A stretch of DNA of 64,000 nt from Pseudohongiella sp. (GCF_011050365.1 NZ_DRFV01000008.1:358125-422124), one strand, 5' to 3'; counted from the stretch's first letter, positions 9,649 to 21,934 are shown. Numbers and translations: made by a program. Notes: generated by a model not told the origin, from the letters alone.

Positions 9649-9744
9649 GGGACAAATTCCGTATAGCCATCGTTGCCGCAAGTCGATATTCTGACCAATA
9701 ACAATGCGATGAGCGGTAATCAACCAACAAAAACTGGTGCCACT

Positions 9745-12417
9745 ATGAATACAGCCCGAAGCAATTCTTTCCGGAACTCAAACAAGTGCAATACGAATCT
9801 GGTCAACCAAGGCTCGCGTAAACCCTGGTCGGGTGTCTTTTGTGTGCTGGCAGTACTGGCCGGCCTGCAGATGCCGCTGGCCGGCGCGCAGAATCCGGCC
9901 GACGCGGAAGCGACCATGGCCTACTACCTGCCTGAGGGTGTGCAGTATGATCCGGCAATACCGACGCCGGAGCAGGTGCTGGGCACGGTACCGGGCGAAT
10001 GGCATGTGCGTCACGATCAGTTGGTCAATTATATGTATGCCGTGGCCGAGGCGTCTGACCGGGTCAGCATAGAACGTTTTGGCAGCTCCTATGAGAACCG
10101 GCCCCTGGTGGTCCTGACCATTACCTCTCCGCAAAACCATGGCCGGATCGAAGAGATCCGCCAGCAACATCTGGCCCTGAGTGATCCCTCGCGAGCTGAT
10201 GAGCTGATGACAGCTGATATGCCGGTGGTGTTGTACCAGGGTTACAGCGTTCATGGCAACGAACCCAGCGGTGCCAATGCTGCGCTGTTGTATGCGTATC
10301 ATCTGGCTGCCGCACAGGGGCCGGACATTGAAAACGCATTGGCCAATGCCGTTGTTCTGCTGGATCCCTCCTTCAACCCGGATGGTCTTGACCGGTTCGC
10401 GCAATGGGCCAATAGCCGCCGCGCCATGACGCTGTCTACCGACCCGAATAACATGGAGCACAATGAGCCATGGCCGGGCGGGCGTACCAATCACTACTGG
10501 TTTGACCTGAACCGTGACTGGTTGCCGTTGCGGCATCCCGAGAGTCGTGCCCGGTTGTCCAACTTCCACCGCTGGCGCCCGAATGTACTGACCGATCATC
10601 ATGAAATGGGATCGGATAACACATTTTTTTTCCAGCCGGGTATCCCGTCCCGCACCCACCCGATGACGCCCCAGCGCAATCAGGATCTGACCGAAGCCAT
10701 CGCACAGTTTCACGCGCAGGCACTGGATGCAGATCAGCGGCTGTATTATGCGCGCGAAAGTTTTGACGACTTTTATTATGGTAAGGGCTCGACCTATCCG
10801 GATATCAATGGCGCGGTTGGCATTCTCTTTGAGCAGGCCAGTTCGCGCGGGCATGCCCGCGACACAGCACACGGCGTATTGCGTTTCCCGTTTACCATAC
10901 AGAACCAGTTCCTGAGTTCACTGTCGACGCTGGAAGGCGCGCTGGCACTGCGTACCGAGCTGCTCGACTACCAGCGCGAGTTTTACCAGGAGGCGCTGGA
11001 CATGGCGGACGCCGCTGACACCAAAGCCTATGTATTTGGTGATGCCGATGACAGCGGCAGTGCGTTCCGTATGGCCGAGATTCTGCGCCAGCACCAGATT
11101 GCGGTGCATGTGCTGGATGAGGATCTGCAAGTGGGCGAGCAGGCTTTCCAGCGCGGACAGGCATACGTTGTGCCCACCAATCAGGGACAGCATCGACTGA
11201 TTGAATCCATCTTTGAGCGGCGCACCACCTTCCCCGATACACTCTTTTATGACGTGTCCACGTGGACTTTCCCTTACGCCTTCAACACACCCTTTGCAGA
11301 GCTTGGCAGCCGTCAGTTTGGTAGTGGCCTGCTCGGCGAGCGTGTTGAAGTCGGACAATTCCCGGCAGGCGAATACGTCGGTGGCAACAATGCCTACGCC
11401 TACCTGTTCGAATGGGATGAGTTTTATGCGTCGCGGGCGATGTACCGGTTGCTGGATGCAGGCATTCGCGCCAAAGTGGCCACTGAGCCGTTTACCGCAG
11501 TGACCGCTGACGGGCCGCGGGAGTTCGATTATGGCACCATTCTGGTTCCGGTAGGGCCGCAGGAGGTGTCAGCAGACGACATTCGCGCACTGATGCGTCA
11601 GGCCAGCGAAGAGGACGGCATGACCGTTTACGCAATGGAAACCGGCCTGTCATCTGCCGGCATAGACCTGGGCAGTCCGAGCTTCAGCAATCTGCGCCGA
11701 CCCAGTATCGCTTTGATTGCCGGCGAGGGCACCCGGTCATCCGAGGTGGGTGAGGCATGGCATACCTTCGACCAGAAGTTCCGGATTCCGGTTACGCTGC
11801 TGACCCAGTCGCGTATGCGCCAGGCCGATCTCAATCAGTACAATGTGCTGATCATGGCCAGTGGCAGTTATTCGCAGGTGCAGACCGACAGGGTAAAGCA
11901 ATGGGTCGAAGCAGGCGGCACCCTGATTGTCTATAAAACCGCACTGAACTGGGCAGCTGAGAACGAGCTTGCCAATATTACCCTGATCGACAATGCGGCG
12001 CAGGAAAGCGAAACCACCCGCGCCTATGCAGAGATGTCCAGGGATCGGGGCGAGCAGCTCATTGGTGGCAGTATATTCAACACCACGCTGGATCTGAGCC
12101 ACCCGCTGGGTTACGGCTACAATTCACCGCTGCTGCGGGTCTTCCGTGACAGTACACTATTTATGGAACTGGCAGAAAACCCTTACGCTACGCCGCTGCA
12201 GTACACCAATGCGCCATTGGCCAGTGGTTATGTGTCACAGGAAAATATCGACAGAATGGCGGGCACCGCTGCGATTGTTGTCAGCGCACACGGTTCGGGC
12301 AGGGTGATTGCGATGACGGACAATCCAAACTTCCGTGCCTTCTGGTTCGGCACCACGCGGCTGTTTATGAACGCGGTATTCTTTGGTCACACTATCAGCG
12401 GCGGGGCATCCAACTGA
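9745..12417 (+). CDS. Secreted M14-family zinc carboxypeptidase-like protein
   Basis: An 890-residue exported peptidase. A signal peptide (about residues 28-48) ends in PLAGAQ. The M14 domain follows: HGNEPSGANA supplies zinc ligands His170 and Glu173, and DHHEMGSDNTFFFQPG further on supplies the third His region. The C-terminal half (from about 450) carries a class I glutamine-amidotransferase-like or flavodoxin-like fold, suggested by VTLLTQSRMRQADLNQYNVL and GGTLIVYKTA. Large M14 proteins of this build are common in marine bacteria and are thought to digest peptides outside the cytoplasm. The ATG at 9745 is preferred for signal peptide position, though one at 9709 is possible. Confidence 0.87.
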   Translation: MNTARSNSFRNSNKCNTNLVNQGSRKPWSGVFCVLAVLAGLQMPLAGAQNPADAEATMAYYLPEGVQYDPAIPTPEQVLGTVPGEWHVRHDQLVNYMYAVAEASDRVSIERFGSSYENRPLVVLTITSPQNHGRIEEIRQQHLALSDPSRADELMTADMPVVLYQGYSVHGNEPSGANAALLYAYHLAAAQGPDIENALANAVVLLDPSFNPDGLDRFAQWANSRRAMTLSTDPNNMEHNEPWPGGRTNHYWFDLNRDWLPLRHPESRARLSNFHRWRPNVLTDHHEMGSDNTFFFQPGIPSRTHPMTPQRNQDLTEAIAQFHAQALDADQRLYYARESFDDFYYGKGSTYPDINGAVGILFEQASSRGHARDTAHGVLRFPFTIQNQFLSSLSTLEGALALRTELLDYQREFYQEALDMADAADTKAYVFGDADDSGSAFRMAEILRQHQIAVHVLDEDLQVGEQAFQRGQAYVVPTNQGQHRLIESIFERRTTFPDTLFYDVSTWTFPYAFNTPFAELGSRQFGSGLLGERVEVGQFPAGEYVGGNNAYAYLFEWDEFYASRAMYRLLDAGIRAKVATEPFTAVTADGPREFDYGTILVPVGPQEVSADDIRALMRQASEEDGMTVYAMETGLSSAGIDLGSPSFSNLRRPSIALIAGEGTRSSEVGEAWHTFDQKFRIPVTLLTQSRMRQADLNQYNVLIMASGSYSQVQTDRVKQWVEAGGTLIVYKTALNWAAENELANITLIDNAAQESETTRAYAEMSRDRGEQLIGGSIFNTTLDLSHPLGYGYNSPLLRVFRDSTLFMELAENPYATPLQYTNAPLASGYVSQENIDRMAGTAAIVVSAHGSGRVIAMTDNPNFRAFWFGTTRLFMNAVFFGHTISGGASN

Positions 12418-12475
12418 GTCGGACTGCGTCATGTAAAATTTCACGTAGATCCGGCTGCGCTCGGTTGCGCCGGTC

Positions 12476-13738
12476 ATGCCAGTGACAGAGCACTCAGCAT
12501 CCGTCGTAGCGCCGGTGGTCACGGGCAATAACGCTACATGGATGATTTTTTGTACCGCTGTCGATAACTTCGGTGATATCGGCGTGTGCTGGCGTCTGGC
12601 GCGGCAACTGGTGCGCGAGCATGATCTGCCTGTGACTCTGTACATTGATGACTGGGACAAGGCGTTGTCGTTTCTGGGCAGGCAGGATGCCCGACTGCTG
12701 GCGGAAACCCGGGAGCAGGGCGTGCGATTGTGCCACTGGTGTGATGCGGTTGACTGGCAATCAGCGGTGTCAGGTGCGGCGCTGGTCATTGAAGCATTTG
12801 GCTGTACTTTGCCGGAGGGGGTCATTGCCGGGATGGCAGCTATGGGTGCAGTGAGCGCACCGCCGCGCTGGGTCAACCTGGAGTACCTGAGCGCGGAATC
12901 CTGGATTGAGGATTACCATGGTCAACTCTCGCTGCAAACCGTTACCCACCCTGATCTCCCGTCGGCAGCAACGACATTGTGCAAGACCTTCTTTTTTCCA
13001 GGCTTCACCAGCGGCACTGGCGGTTTGCTGCGCGAGCACGATTTGCTGGAGGCCCACAAAAGCTGGCAGGCAGACCAGGCCGGTACTCGAGCCGGGCTGT
13101 TACAGGCACTCGGGATAAACAAGGAGTGGCACGAGGATGCATTGCTGATTTCGTTGTTCGCCTATCCACGGCCACCGGGCAACGTTGCACTGAAAAGCTG
13201 GTTTGCGGCCATGGCCGAAGACAGTCAGCCCGTGCTGTGCCTGGTGCCGGTCGGCGCAGTGTTGGCTGACGTTGCTGACGCGTTGGGTCAGATGCAAATT
13301 CTCGCGGTTGGCGAGGTCGCGACGCTGGGTTCGTTGAGCGTGGCAGCGATACCATTCCTGCCACTGGATGATTACGATCGCCTGCTCAGTGTGTGTGACC
13401 TGAACCTGGTGCGGGGCGAAGATTCCTTTGTGCGTGCCCAGTGGGCGGGCAGGCCTCTGATTTGGCATATTTATCCGCAGCAGGATGACGCGCATCTGGT
13501 GAAACTGGATGCCTTTCTGGCACGCTATGGCGAAGACTCATGGTCGGCCCGCAGCGCCGACAAGCTGGTCCGGTTCAACCGGTTCTGGAATCTTGATGCA
13601 GACTGCGGAAAATTGTGGCATGATCTGCGCCCGCAACTCCCGGACCTGACCTATAGGGCCCGGAACTGGCAGCAAAAACTGGCTGAATTGCCTGATCTGG
13701 CAAGCAGTCTGATGCAGTTCTACCGTAACCGGCCATAG
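12476..13738 (+). CDS. earP: EF-P arginine rhamnosyltransferase EarP
   Basis: A 420-residue glycosyltransferase that transfers rhamnose from dTDP-rhamnose to Arg32 of EF-P. The family hallmark is near the N-terminus (VDNFGDIGVCWRLARQLV), and the donor-site motif RGEDSFVRAQWAGRPLIWHI lies near residues 310-330. Length fits the family (about 380-400) with a slightly long N-terminus; the Met at 12542 is an alternative start. The gene stands directly before efp, the usual pairing, and efp carries the modified Arg. Together they relieve ribosome stalling on polyproline. Confidence 0.94.
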   Translation: MPVTEHSASVVAPVVTGNNATWMIFCTAVDNFGDIGVCWRLARQLVREHDLPVTLYIDDWDKALSFLGRQDARLLAETREQGVRLCHWCDAVDWQSAVSGAALVIEAFGCTLPEGVIAGMAAMGAVSAPPRWVNLEYLSAESWIEDYHGQLSLQTVTHPDLPSAATTLCKTFFFPGFTSGTGGLLREHDLLEAHKSWQADQAGTRAGLLQALGINKEWHEDALLISLFAYPRPPGNVALKSWFAAMAEDSQPVLCLVPVGAVLADVADALGQMQILAVGEVATLGSLSVAAIPFLPLDDYDRLLSVCDLNLVRGEDSFVRAQWAGRPLIWHIYPQQDDAHLVKLDAFLARYGEDSWSARSADKLVRFNRFWNLDADCGKLWHDLRPQLPDLTYRARNWQQKLAELPDLASSLMQFYRNRP

Positions 13739-13768
13739 CCGTTACCCTATTATATTGAGTACTCATTC

Positions 13769-14335
13769 ATGAAAATCGCACAAGAAATCCGTGCCGGTCA
13801 GGTCATCATGGTCGGCGGTTCGCCCTGGAAAGTGCAAAAGACAGAGTTCAACAAGTCAGGCCGCAACTCTGCCGTTTGCAAGATGAAACTCAAGAATCTG
13901 CTTAATGGTGTCGCGACCGAAACCGTTTTTAAAGCGGATGACAAACTGGAGAACGTGGTGCTGGAGCAAAAGGAAGTGACCTATTCCTATTTTGCCGACC
14001 CCATGTACGTGTTTGTTGATACGGACTATGAGCAGATCGAAATTGAAAAAGAAGACCTGGAAAACGTCATCGACTACATCGAAGACGGCATGGACGATAT
14101 CTGCCAGGCGGTATTCTACAATGGCAAGGTAATCTCCATTGACCTGCCCAACTCGATTGTGCGCGAAATCGCCTACACCGAACCGTCCGCACGTGGCGAC
14201 ACCTCCGGTAAAGTGATGAAAACCGCACGCCTGAACAGTGGCTACGAGTTGTCGGTATCGTCGTTCTGCGAAATCGGCGATTACGTCGAAATCGATACCC
14301 GTACCGGTGAGTACAAGTCTCGCGTCAAACGCTGA
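13769..14335 (+). CDS. efp: Elongation factor P (Arg32 type)
   Basis: A 188-residue translation factor, canonical length, with KOW-like and two OB domains. The modification loop reads NKSGRNSA, putting Arg at position 32, the rhamnosylated residue of the EarP branch, in place of the Lys34 used by EpmA/EpmB systems. The C-terminus [16 protein letters not shown] is the conserved S1-like end. It follows earP by 30 bases. EF-P enters the ribosomal E site and speeds peptide bonds at consecutive prolines. Confidence 0.97.
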   Translation: MKIAQEIRAGQVIMVGGSPWKVQKTEFNKSGRNSAVCKMKLKNLLNGVATETVFKADDKLENVVLEQKEVTYSYFADPMYVFVDTDYEQIEIEKEDLENVIDYIEDGMDDICQAVFYNGKVISIDLPNSIVREIAYTEPSARGDTSGKVMKTARLNSGYELSVSSFCEIGDYVEIDTRTGEYKSRVKR

Positions 14336-14426
14336 CGTTAGCCGCAACAACACACCTGCCCAACAGCCGGTGCGCACCGCCAGGGTTCGCATCGGTTGAC
14401 TTCACTGTCTGAGCTGCCTTTAATAG

Positions 14427-14449
14427 CTCCTCCCTAACGTCCGGAGGAG
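14427..14449 (+). promoter_or_regulatory. Hairpin covering the betT ribosome-binding site
   Basis: CTCCTCC at 14427-14433 is perfectly complementary to GGAGGAG at 14443-14449, with a 9-base loop. The right arm is the Shine-Dalgarno site of the TTG-started transporter, so when the stem forms the site is hidden. The stem is followed by TCTGTTTT, so a weak terminator is another reading. Both readings suggest conditional expression of the choline operon. Confidence 0.5.
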
Positions 14450-14455
14450 TCTGTT

Positions 14456-16042
14456 TTGACTGATTCACCAGGTCAGCAACCACGTCCGCAAGACCGTGCC
14501 GATGATCAGGCGGCCAGCCGCGTTAATCCGGTAGTGATGGCCGGCTCTGCCGCCGGGATTCTGCTGTTCGCGCTGTGGGCGCTGTTGTTCTCCGGGCAGG
14601 CCATCAGTGTTATTGACACTGTGCTGGGCCAGGTCTCACGCAGTTTTGGCTGGTTCTACTTTCTCGCGGTACTGACCTACCTGCTGTTTGTTATTGCCAT
14701 TGCCGTGTCACGCTTTGGTGATATCAGGCTGGGGCCGGACGGGTCCACACCCGAATTTCCGCTATTGAGCTGGGCGGCCATGCTGTTCGCCGCTGGCATC
14801 GGTATTGATCTGCTGTTCTTCAGTGTGTCCGAGCCCCTGTTCCACTTTCTGATGCCACTGGATCTGACACCAGGCAGCATTGAGGCGGCACGACACGCCA
14901 TGGAGCTGACATTTCTGCACTGGGGTCTGTCAGGGTGGGGGGTTTACACTCTGGTTGGCATGTCGTTGGCTTTCTTCTGTTACCGGCGCGGCTTGCCGCT
15001 GACCATCCGCTCTGCCCTGTATCCCGTTTTCGGCAAGCACATCAATGGCGTGGCCGGGCATACGGTCGATATTGCCGCGGTGCTGGGCACGGTATTTGGC
15101 ATCGCTACCAGTCTGGGTATTGGTATTATTCAGCTCAACTTTGGCCTTAATTACATGTTTGGTCTGCCCGAAGGACTGGTGGTGCAGACCTCACTGGCGG
15201 TGCTGATCGTGCTTTTCTCTGCCATCTCTGCGGTCACCGGTGTTGACCGTGGCATCCGCCGCCTGTCGGAATTCAATATGGCACTGGCATTGTTGCTGCT
15301 GCTGTTCGTCCTGTTCAGTGGCAAGACGATTTTCCTGCTCAATGTGATGGTGACCAATGTGGGTGACTATCTGTCCGATTTTTTCCAGCTATCAACCGAT
15401 ACCTACGCTTTCGACCGGCCGGCAGACTGGCTCAATGCCTGGACGGTATTCTTCTGGGCCTGGTGGATTGCCTGGGGGCCGTTTGTGGGCCTGTTCCTGG
15501 CACGCATCTCCCGCGGCCGCACCATCCGCGAATTCGTCGCGGGTACGTTGATCCTGCCGTTATGTTTCATGATGGTATGGATGTCAGTGATCGGCAACAG
15601 CGCCATTGATCTGGCGATGACCGGGGCTGCCGGCAGCGAGTTTGCCGAACAGGCGATCGACCACCCGGGCTCATCGATTTATCTGTTTATGGAAACTCTG
15701 CCCTGGTCGTCAGTGACCACGGTCGTGGTCAGCATCCTGGCCATCGTGTTTTTTATCACCTCGGGTGATTCCGGTTCGCTGGTATTGTCCAATCTCACCG
15801 TAAAACATCCGGTCATTGATGGCCGCGGTCTGGCAGGCAAAGTGCGACAACCCGACCCGGCGTCATGGTTGCGAATATTCTGGGCGGTTGTCATTGGCGT
15901 GCTGACCCTGTCGTTATTGTTGGCCGATGGTTTGACAACGCTGCAGGGCGCAGTTGTTATCATGGGGCTGCCTTTTGCCTTCGTGCTGTTCCTGATGATG
16001 TTATCCCTCTACAAAGCTTTAAAGCAGGAAGTCTCCAAATGA
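14456..16042 (+). CDS. betT: BCCT-family choline/betaine transporter
   Basis: A 528-residue, 12-TM sodium- or proton-coupled transporter of the BCCT family for quaternary amines. Family landmarks: MLFAAGIGIDLLFFSVSEPL early on, and the aromatic-rich helix FFWAWWIAWGPFVGLFLARI, containing the core tryptophan motif that lines the substrate path. The TTG start has GGAGGAG 6 bases upstream. Its stop overlaps the start of the GMC dehydrogenase as ATGA. That neighbour makes choline the likeliest substrate, feeding oxidation to glycine betaine. The glycine motif reads AGIGID rather than the common AGMGIG, compatible with proton coupling, but this is not decisive. Confidence 0.92.
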   Translation: MTDSPGQQPRPQDRADDQAASRVNPVVMAGSAAGILLFALWALLFSGQAISVIDTVLGQVSRSFGWFYFLAVLTYLLFVIAIAVSRFGDIRLGPDGSTPEFPLLSWAAMLFAAGIGIDLLFFSVSEPLFHFLMPLDLTPGSIEAARHAMELTFLHWGLSGWGVYTLVGMSLAFFCYRRGLPLTIRSALYPVFGKHINGVAGHTVDIAAVLGTVFGIATSLGIGIIQLNFGLNYMFGLPEGLVVQTSLAVLIVLFSAISAVTGVDRGIRRLSEFNMALALLLLLFVLFSGKTIFLLNVMVTNVGDYLSDFFQLSTDTYAFDRPADWLNAWTVFFWAWWIAWGPFVGLFLARISRGRTIREFVAGTLILPLCFMMVWMSVIGNSAIDLAMTGAAGSEFAEQAIDHPGSSIYLFMETLPWSSVTTVVVSILAIVFFITSGDSGSLVLSNLTVKHPVIDGRGLAGKVRQPDPASWLRIFWAVVIGVLTLSLLLADGLTTLQGAVVIMGLPFAFVLFLMMLSLYKALKQEVSK

Positions 16043-17736
16043 GTGAAACAGAATTCGAGCGTAGCGCCGATTATGTCATTGTCGGCGCCGGTTCCGCGGG
16101 ATGTGTGTTAGCTGAACGGCTCAGTGCCGATGGCAAGCACGATGTATTGGTGCTGGAGTTTGGCGGCATGGACAATTCCCTGTTTATTCAGATGCCGACT
16201 GCATTGTCCATACCCATGAGCAGCCCGAAGTACGACTGGGGCCTGCACACGCAGGCCGAACCCGGCCTCGGTGGGCGCTCGGTGCACCAGGCACGAGGCA
16301 AGGTCATTGGCGGTTCGTCCTCGATCAACGGCATGGTTTATGTTCGCGGCAATGCCGGCGACTTTGAGCAATGGCGGGAACAAGGCGCTGAGGGCTGGGG
16401 ATACGCCGATGTACTGCCCTATTTTCAGCGCGCGGAAGATTGTCTGTATGGCGCTGACGCCTACCGTGGCAGTGAGGGGCCAGTTGGCATATGTAATGGC
16501 AATGACATGCAAAACCCCCTGTACCGGGTTTTTATCGAAGCAGGGCGCGAGACCGGTTACGGTGTGAGCGAAGATTACAATGGCTATCGCCAGGAAGGCT
16601 TCTGTCGCATGGACATGACCGTGCGTGGAGGCGTGCGTTGCTCTACTGCCAATGCCTACCTCAAGCCTGCGTTGGACCGGTCCAATCTGACGTTACAAAC
16701 ACATGCGCTGACCACACGTATTCTGATGGAGGGCAAGCGCGCGGTGGGTGTGGAGTACCGCTATCATGGCCAGGTGGTGAAAGTGAGGGCGCGGCGTGAA
16801 GTCATTCTGTGTGCCAGCGCGTTTAATTCACCCAAGCTACTGATGCTGTCCGGCATTGGTCCGAAAGCACATTTGCAGGATATGGGCATTGAAGTGGTGC
16901 ACGATCTGCCGGGCGTCGGTCAGAACCTGCAGGATCACCTTGAGGTCTGGGTACAGCACGCAAGTCGCAAACCCGGTACGCTGAACGGTTGGCTGAATCC
17001 GTTGGGCAAAATGCTCATAGGTGTGCGTTGGTTATTGTTCAAAACCGGCCTGGGCGCCACCAATCATTTTGAGTCCAACGCCTATATCCGCAGCCGTGCG
17101 GGGTTGCAATACCCGGATCTGCAATACCATTTCCTGGCTGGCGCCATCGCTTATGATGGGTCGAGCGCGCTGAAAGGGCACGGGTTTCAGGTTCACCTGG
17201 GCGCCAATAAGCCGTTGAGCCGCGGCCGTATACAACTGTCATCAGGTGATCCGGAAGCACCGCCGGATATACTGTTCAACTATCTTAGTGAGGAAGCGGA
17301 TAAGCAGGCGTATCGTGACGGCCTGCGCCTGACCCGAGAAATTTTTGCGCAGGCTGCATTTGATGCCTATCGCGGCGAAGAAGTATCACCTGGTCCGTCG
17401 GTGCAGACAGATGAAGAGATTGATGCCTGGGTGGCGACGTCGGCAGCGACCGCCTACCACCCCTGTGGCAGTTGTCGCATGGGCAGTGATGCGCTGGCGG
17501 TGGTGGACGTGCAGTGTCGTGTGCATGGCGTGGCAAATTTGCGGGTGGTGGACTCGTCCGTCATGCCCACGCTGACTAACGGCAATATTAATGCCCCCAC
17601 CATCATGATTGGCGAGAAGGCGGCTGACCATATTCTGGGCAAACCGCTGTTGCCCGCCAGTACGGCAGCGTCATGGCAGGCGCCGGACTGGCAGCATCGG
17701 CAGCGCGAATCAGCGGCCAGGCGGCTCGCGCCGTAG
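16039..17736 (+). CDS. betA: GMC oxidoreductase, choline dehydrogenase-like
   Basis: A 565-residue FAD enzyme of the GMC family. The FAD-binding GAGSAG is at residues 16-21, followed by LVLEFGG, where most members have EAGG. Also visible are the family signature GKVIGGSSSINGMVYVRGN, the second signature INSP-like ASAFNSPKLLMLSGIGP, and the catalytic His segment YHPCGSCRMG. BetA oxidises choline to betaine aldehyde at the membrane. The ATG at 16039 overlaps the upstream transporter stop and is the obvious start. betB and betI are not next to it, so the aldehyde step must be encoded elsewhere or done by this enzyme. A different alcohol substrate remains possible. Confidence 0.88.
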   Translation: MSETEFERSADYVIVGAGSAGCVLAERLSADGKHDVLVLEFGGMDNSLFIQMPTALSIPMSSPKYDWGLHTQAEPGLGGRSVHQARGKVIGGSSSINGMVYVRGNAGDFEQWREQGAEGWGYADVLPYFQRAEDCLYGADAYRGSEGPVGICNGNDMQNPLYRVFIEAGRETGYGVSEDYNGYRQEGFCRMDMTVRGGVRCSTANAYLKPALDRSNLTLQTHALTTRILMEGKRAVGVEYRYHGQVVKVRARREVILCASAFNSPKLLMLSGIGPKAHLQDMGIEVVHDLPGVGQNLQDHLEVWVQHASRKPGTLNGWLNPLGKMLIGVRWLLFKTGLGATNHFESNAYIRSRAGLQYPDLQYHFLAGAIAYDGSSALKGHGFQVHLGANKPLSRGRIQLSSGDPEAPPDILFNYLSEEADKQAYRDGLRLTREIFAQAAFDAYRGEEVSPGPSVQTDEEIDAWVATSAATAYHPCGSCRMGSDALAVVDVQCRVHGVANLRVVDSSVMPTLTNGNINAPTIMIGEKAADHILGKPLLPASTAASWQAPDWQHRQRESAARRLAP

Positions 17737-17836
17737 CGCCCCTGGTGACGCCATAAAACGGGTGACTGCCACAGCGTATAACCACCCCTCTTTACGGGTC
17801 ATCCGGCCATAAAGCGTGCCGGGCAGTGGACCGGCG

Positions 17837-18061
17837 CTAGCGCCAGCCCTGCAGCCAGGTATTGGCGTCCTGCAGCTCACGCCAGGGAATCTGCATTTTA
17901 CGGCCCGTATATACTGCCTCAATCTCAATGAATTTTATGGGCGCCTGCGGGTCATGTTCGTCCAGTATCAGCTGCGTTACCATAAAATGTTTCTCTTTAT
18001 GGATGGGGCGCGCGGCGGTCCATTTGCTGTGCAGCAGGACTTTGGGGTTCAGTTTGACCAT
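17837..18061 (-). CDS. TIGR02450-family small Trp-rich protein
   Basis: A 74-residue protein that matches the TIGR02450 pattern: NPKVLLHSKWTA, then KEKHFMVTQL, and the C-terminal IPWRELQDANTWLQGW. Function is unknown in the family, which is spread through marine Gammaproteobacteria and cyanobacteria. I start at the ATG at 18061 because the family begins just before the LxPKxLLxSKWT motif; upstream residues in frame look like random intergenic translation. It is transcribed away from katG. Confidence 0.82.
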   Translation of the reverse strand: MVKLNPKVLLHSKWTAARPIHKEKHFMVTQLILDEHDPQAPIKFIEIEAVYTGRKMQIPWRELQDANTWLQGWR

Positions 18062-20586
<2,525 letters not shown>

Positions 20587-20604
20587 TCGTAGGGTCTGAG
20601 GTAA

Positions 20605-20639
20605 CAAAAACGGCGACGCTAACCACGTCGCCGTTTTTG
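20605..20639 (+). terminator. Terminator after katG
   Basis: A perfect 14-bp inverted repeat (arms 20605-20618 and 20626-20639) with a 7-base loop, A-rich on the left and T-rich on the right. It starts 18 bases after the katG stop. The A/T flanks would allow it to act on either strand. Confidence 0.9.
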
Positions 20640-20842
20640 TTTCTGGCGATGCTGATGTGGTCCGATATTGATTGGCCACCGTCCAGCAATACCGCAGCAC
20701 GCTACAGCCACACGTCCCGCCGCTGTTCACGCTGATCGCAGATTTCGGCCCATCTGACTCTTTCCGGGTGTCGGGCGGCCACGCCTCTGTGTACAGTAGA
20801 AAGCTGATATCGACAGTGGGTCGAAGCCTGGAGGAATATTGT

Positions 20843-21895
20843 ATGCGTCGGATAACCATGAAATGTCGGGTCGGCAAAACCTTGCTGGCCCTGTTTATGC
20901 TGGCGGCCGGTCAGGCCGCGCTGGCTGCAGATGTGCTCGGCGTCGCCTGTGAGACACCACCGCCCATGCATTGCGCTGAGGGTGATTGCGCTGCCAAAAC
21001 CGCGATGCCGGGTAATGTCACGGAGCCTGACAGTGGTCGCCAGTACTTCCTGGATTACCCCTGTGACCTGCAGCCGGGTGAGGAAATTGTATTTGTGCTC
21101 AACATCCACGGTGCCGGCTCTATTGCCAACTGGCAGCGGCATTATTTCCCGGCTTCCGACTACAAGGAAGAGTATCGCCTGGTCGTGGCCACACCCAGCG
21201 CCGCCGGCTCCGCGTCCATGGGTAGTGGCAGCGGCGTGCGTGTGTGGACACCACAGACCGACGATGCCTATCTGCAGGCAATTACCGAGCAGGTGACCGA
21301 AACGTTTGGTGCGGACAACATCAAGTCGTTCTGGTTGGCCGGACACAGTCAGGGCGGTATGACGTCACGTCGTCTGGTGTGCAGCGAATTTTTTGCCGAC
21401 AAGGTGGATGGCATGCTTAGTCTGTCGGGTGGCCGCATCGGTCAGGCACCGTTTGTGGCCAATTTTGGTCCACCCCTGGCCGATGGCTCTCCGCCCCCGT
21501 CACGACCGCGGTCGAGCGCAGAAGAAACCCTGCCCGGCTGCGATTTCTCCCATATTTTTGCCATTGGCGAGTACGAGATTGAGTCCCTGCCGGACAGCTC
21601 ACCCTGGGCAGAGCGTTATCAGTGTGAGGCGCGCAATCACACCCAGGTCGTCGACACACGCCCGGGCTGGGTATACGACACCGCCCGTGCCGGCTATCCG
21701 GTATGGGGCCGCGAACCTGCGCCGGGCACAGCGGATGTGTATGAGTATCCCGCCTGCAGTGATAACCGGGTGGTGGCGGATGTAGTTCGACTGGACAAAG
21801 GTCACACTGAAGGTCTGGAGCCGGAGATTACCCAGCGCATCCTGGAACTGATGGTGTCCGCCAAGGGTGGCAAGCTGCAAGCAAGCGCGCAGTGA
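20843..21895 (+). CDS. Secreted alpha/beta-hydrolase (PHB depolymerase-like esterase)
   Basis: A 350-residue exported esterase. The signal peptide ends around ALAA (residues 26-29). The nucleophile elbow LAGHSQGGM puts Ser at 169, and an oxyanion-type NIHGAG lies at about 87-92. Several Cys in the mature part suggest disulphides. The arrangement resembles polyhydroxybutyrate depolymerase or feruloyl esterase relatives. The ATG at 20843 follows a TGGAGGA site, and the region upstream contains the katG terminator, so the longer frame is not used. The natural ester is not known. Confidence 0.82.
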   Translation: MRRITMKCRVGKTLLALFMLAAGQAALAADVLGVACETPPPMHCAEGDCAAKTAMPGNVTEPDSGRQYFLDYPCDLQPGEEIVFVLNIHGAGSIANWQRHYFPASDYKEEYRLVVATPSAAGSASMGSGSGVRVWTPQTDDAYLQAITEQVTETFGADNIKSFWLAGHSQGGMTSRRLVCSEFFADKVDGMLSLSGGRIGQAPFVANFGPPLADGSPPPSRPRSSAEETLPGCDFSHIFAIGEYEIESLPDSSPWAERYQCEARNHTQVVDTRPGWVYDTARAGYPVWGREPAPGTADVYEYPACSDNRVVADVVRLDKGHTEGLEPEITQRILELMVSAKGGKLQASAQ

Positions 21896-21934
21896 CATCG
21901 ATCACCGTGGTCCCGCGTCGGAGGTAAGGTCATA

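Noticed and set aside
9778..10872. 364-codon open frame opposite the M14 peptidase
   Set aside because: Antisense to a conserved catalytic domain; no recognisable protein pattern.
15865..16038. N-terminal extension of the GMC dehydrogenase
   Set aside because: It lies in the transporter gene; the ATG at 16039 overlaps the stop and begins just before the FAD motif.
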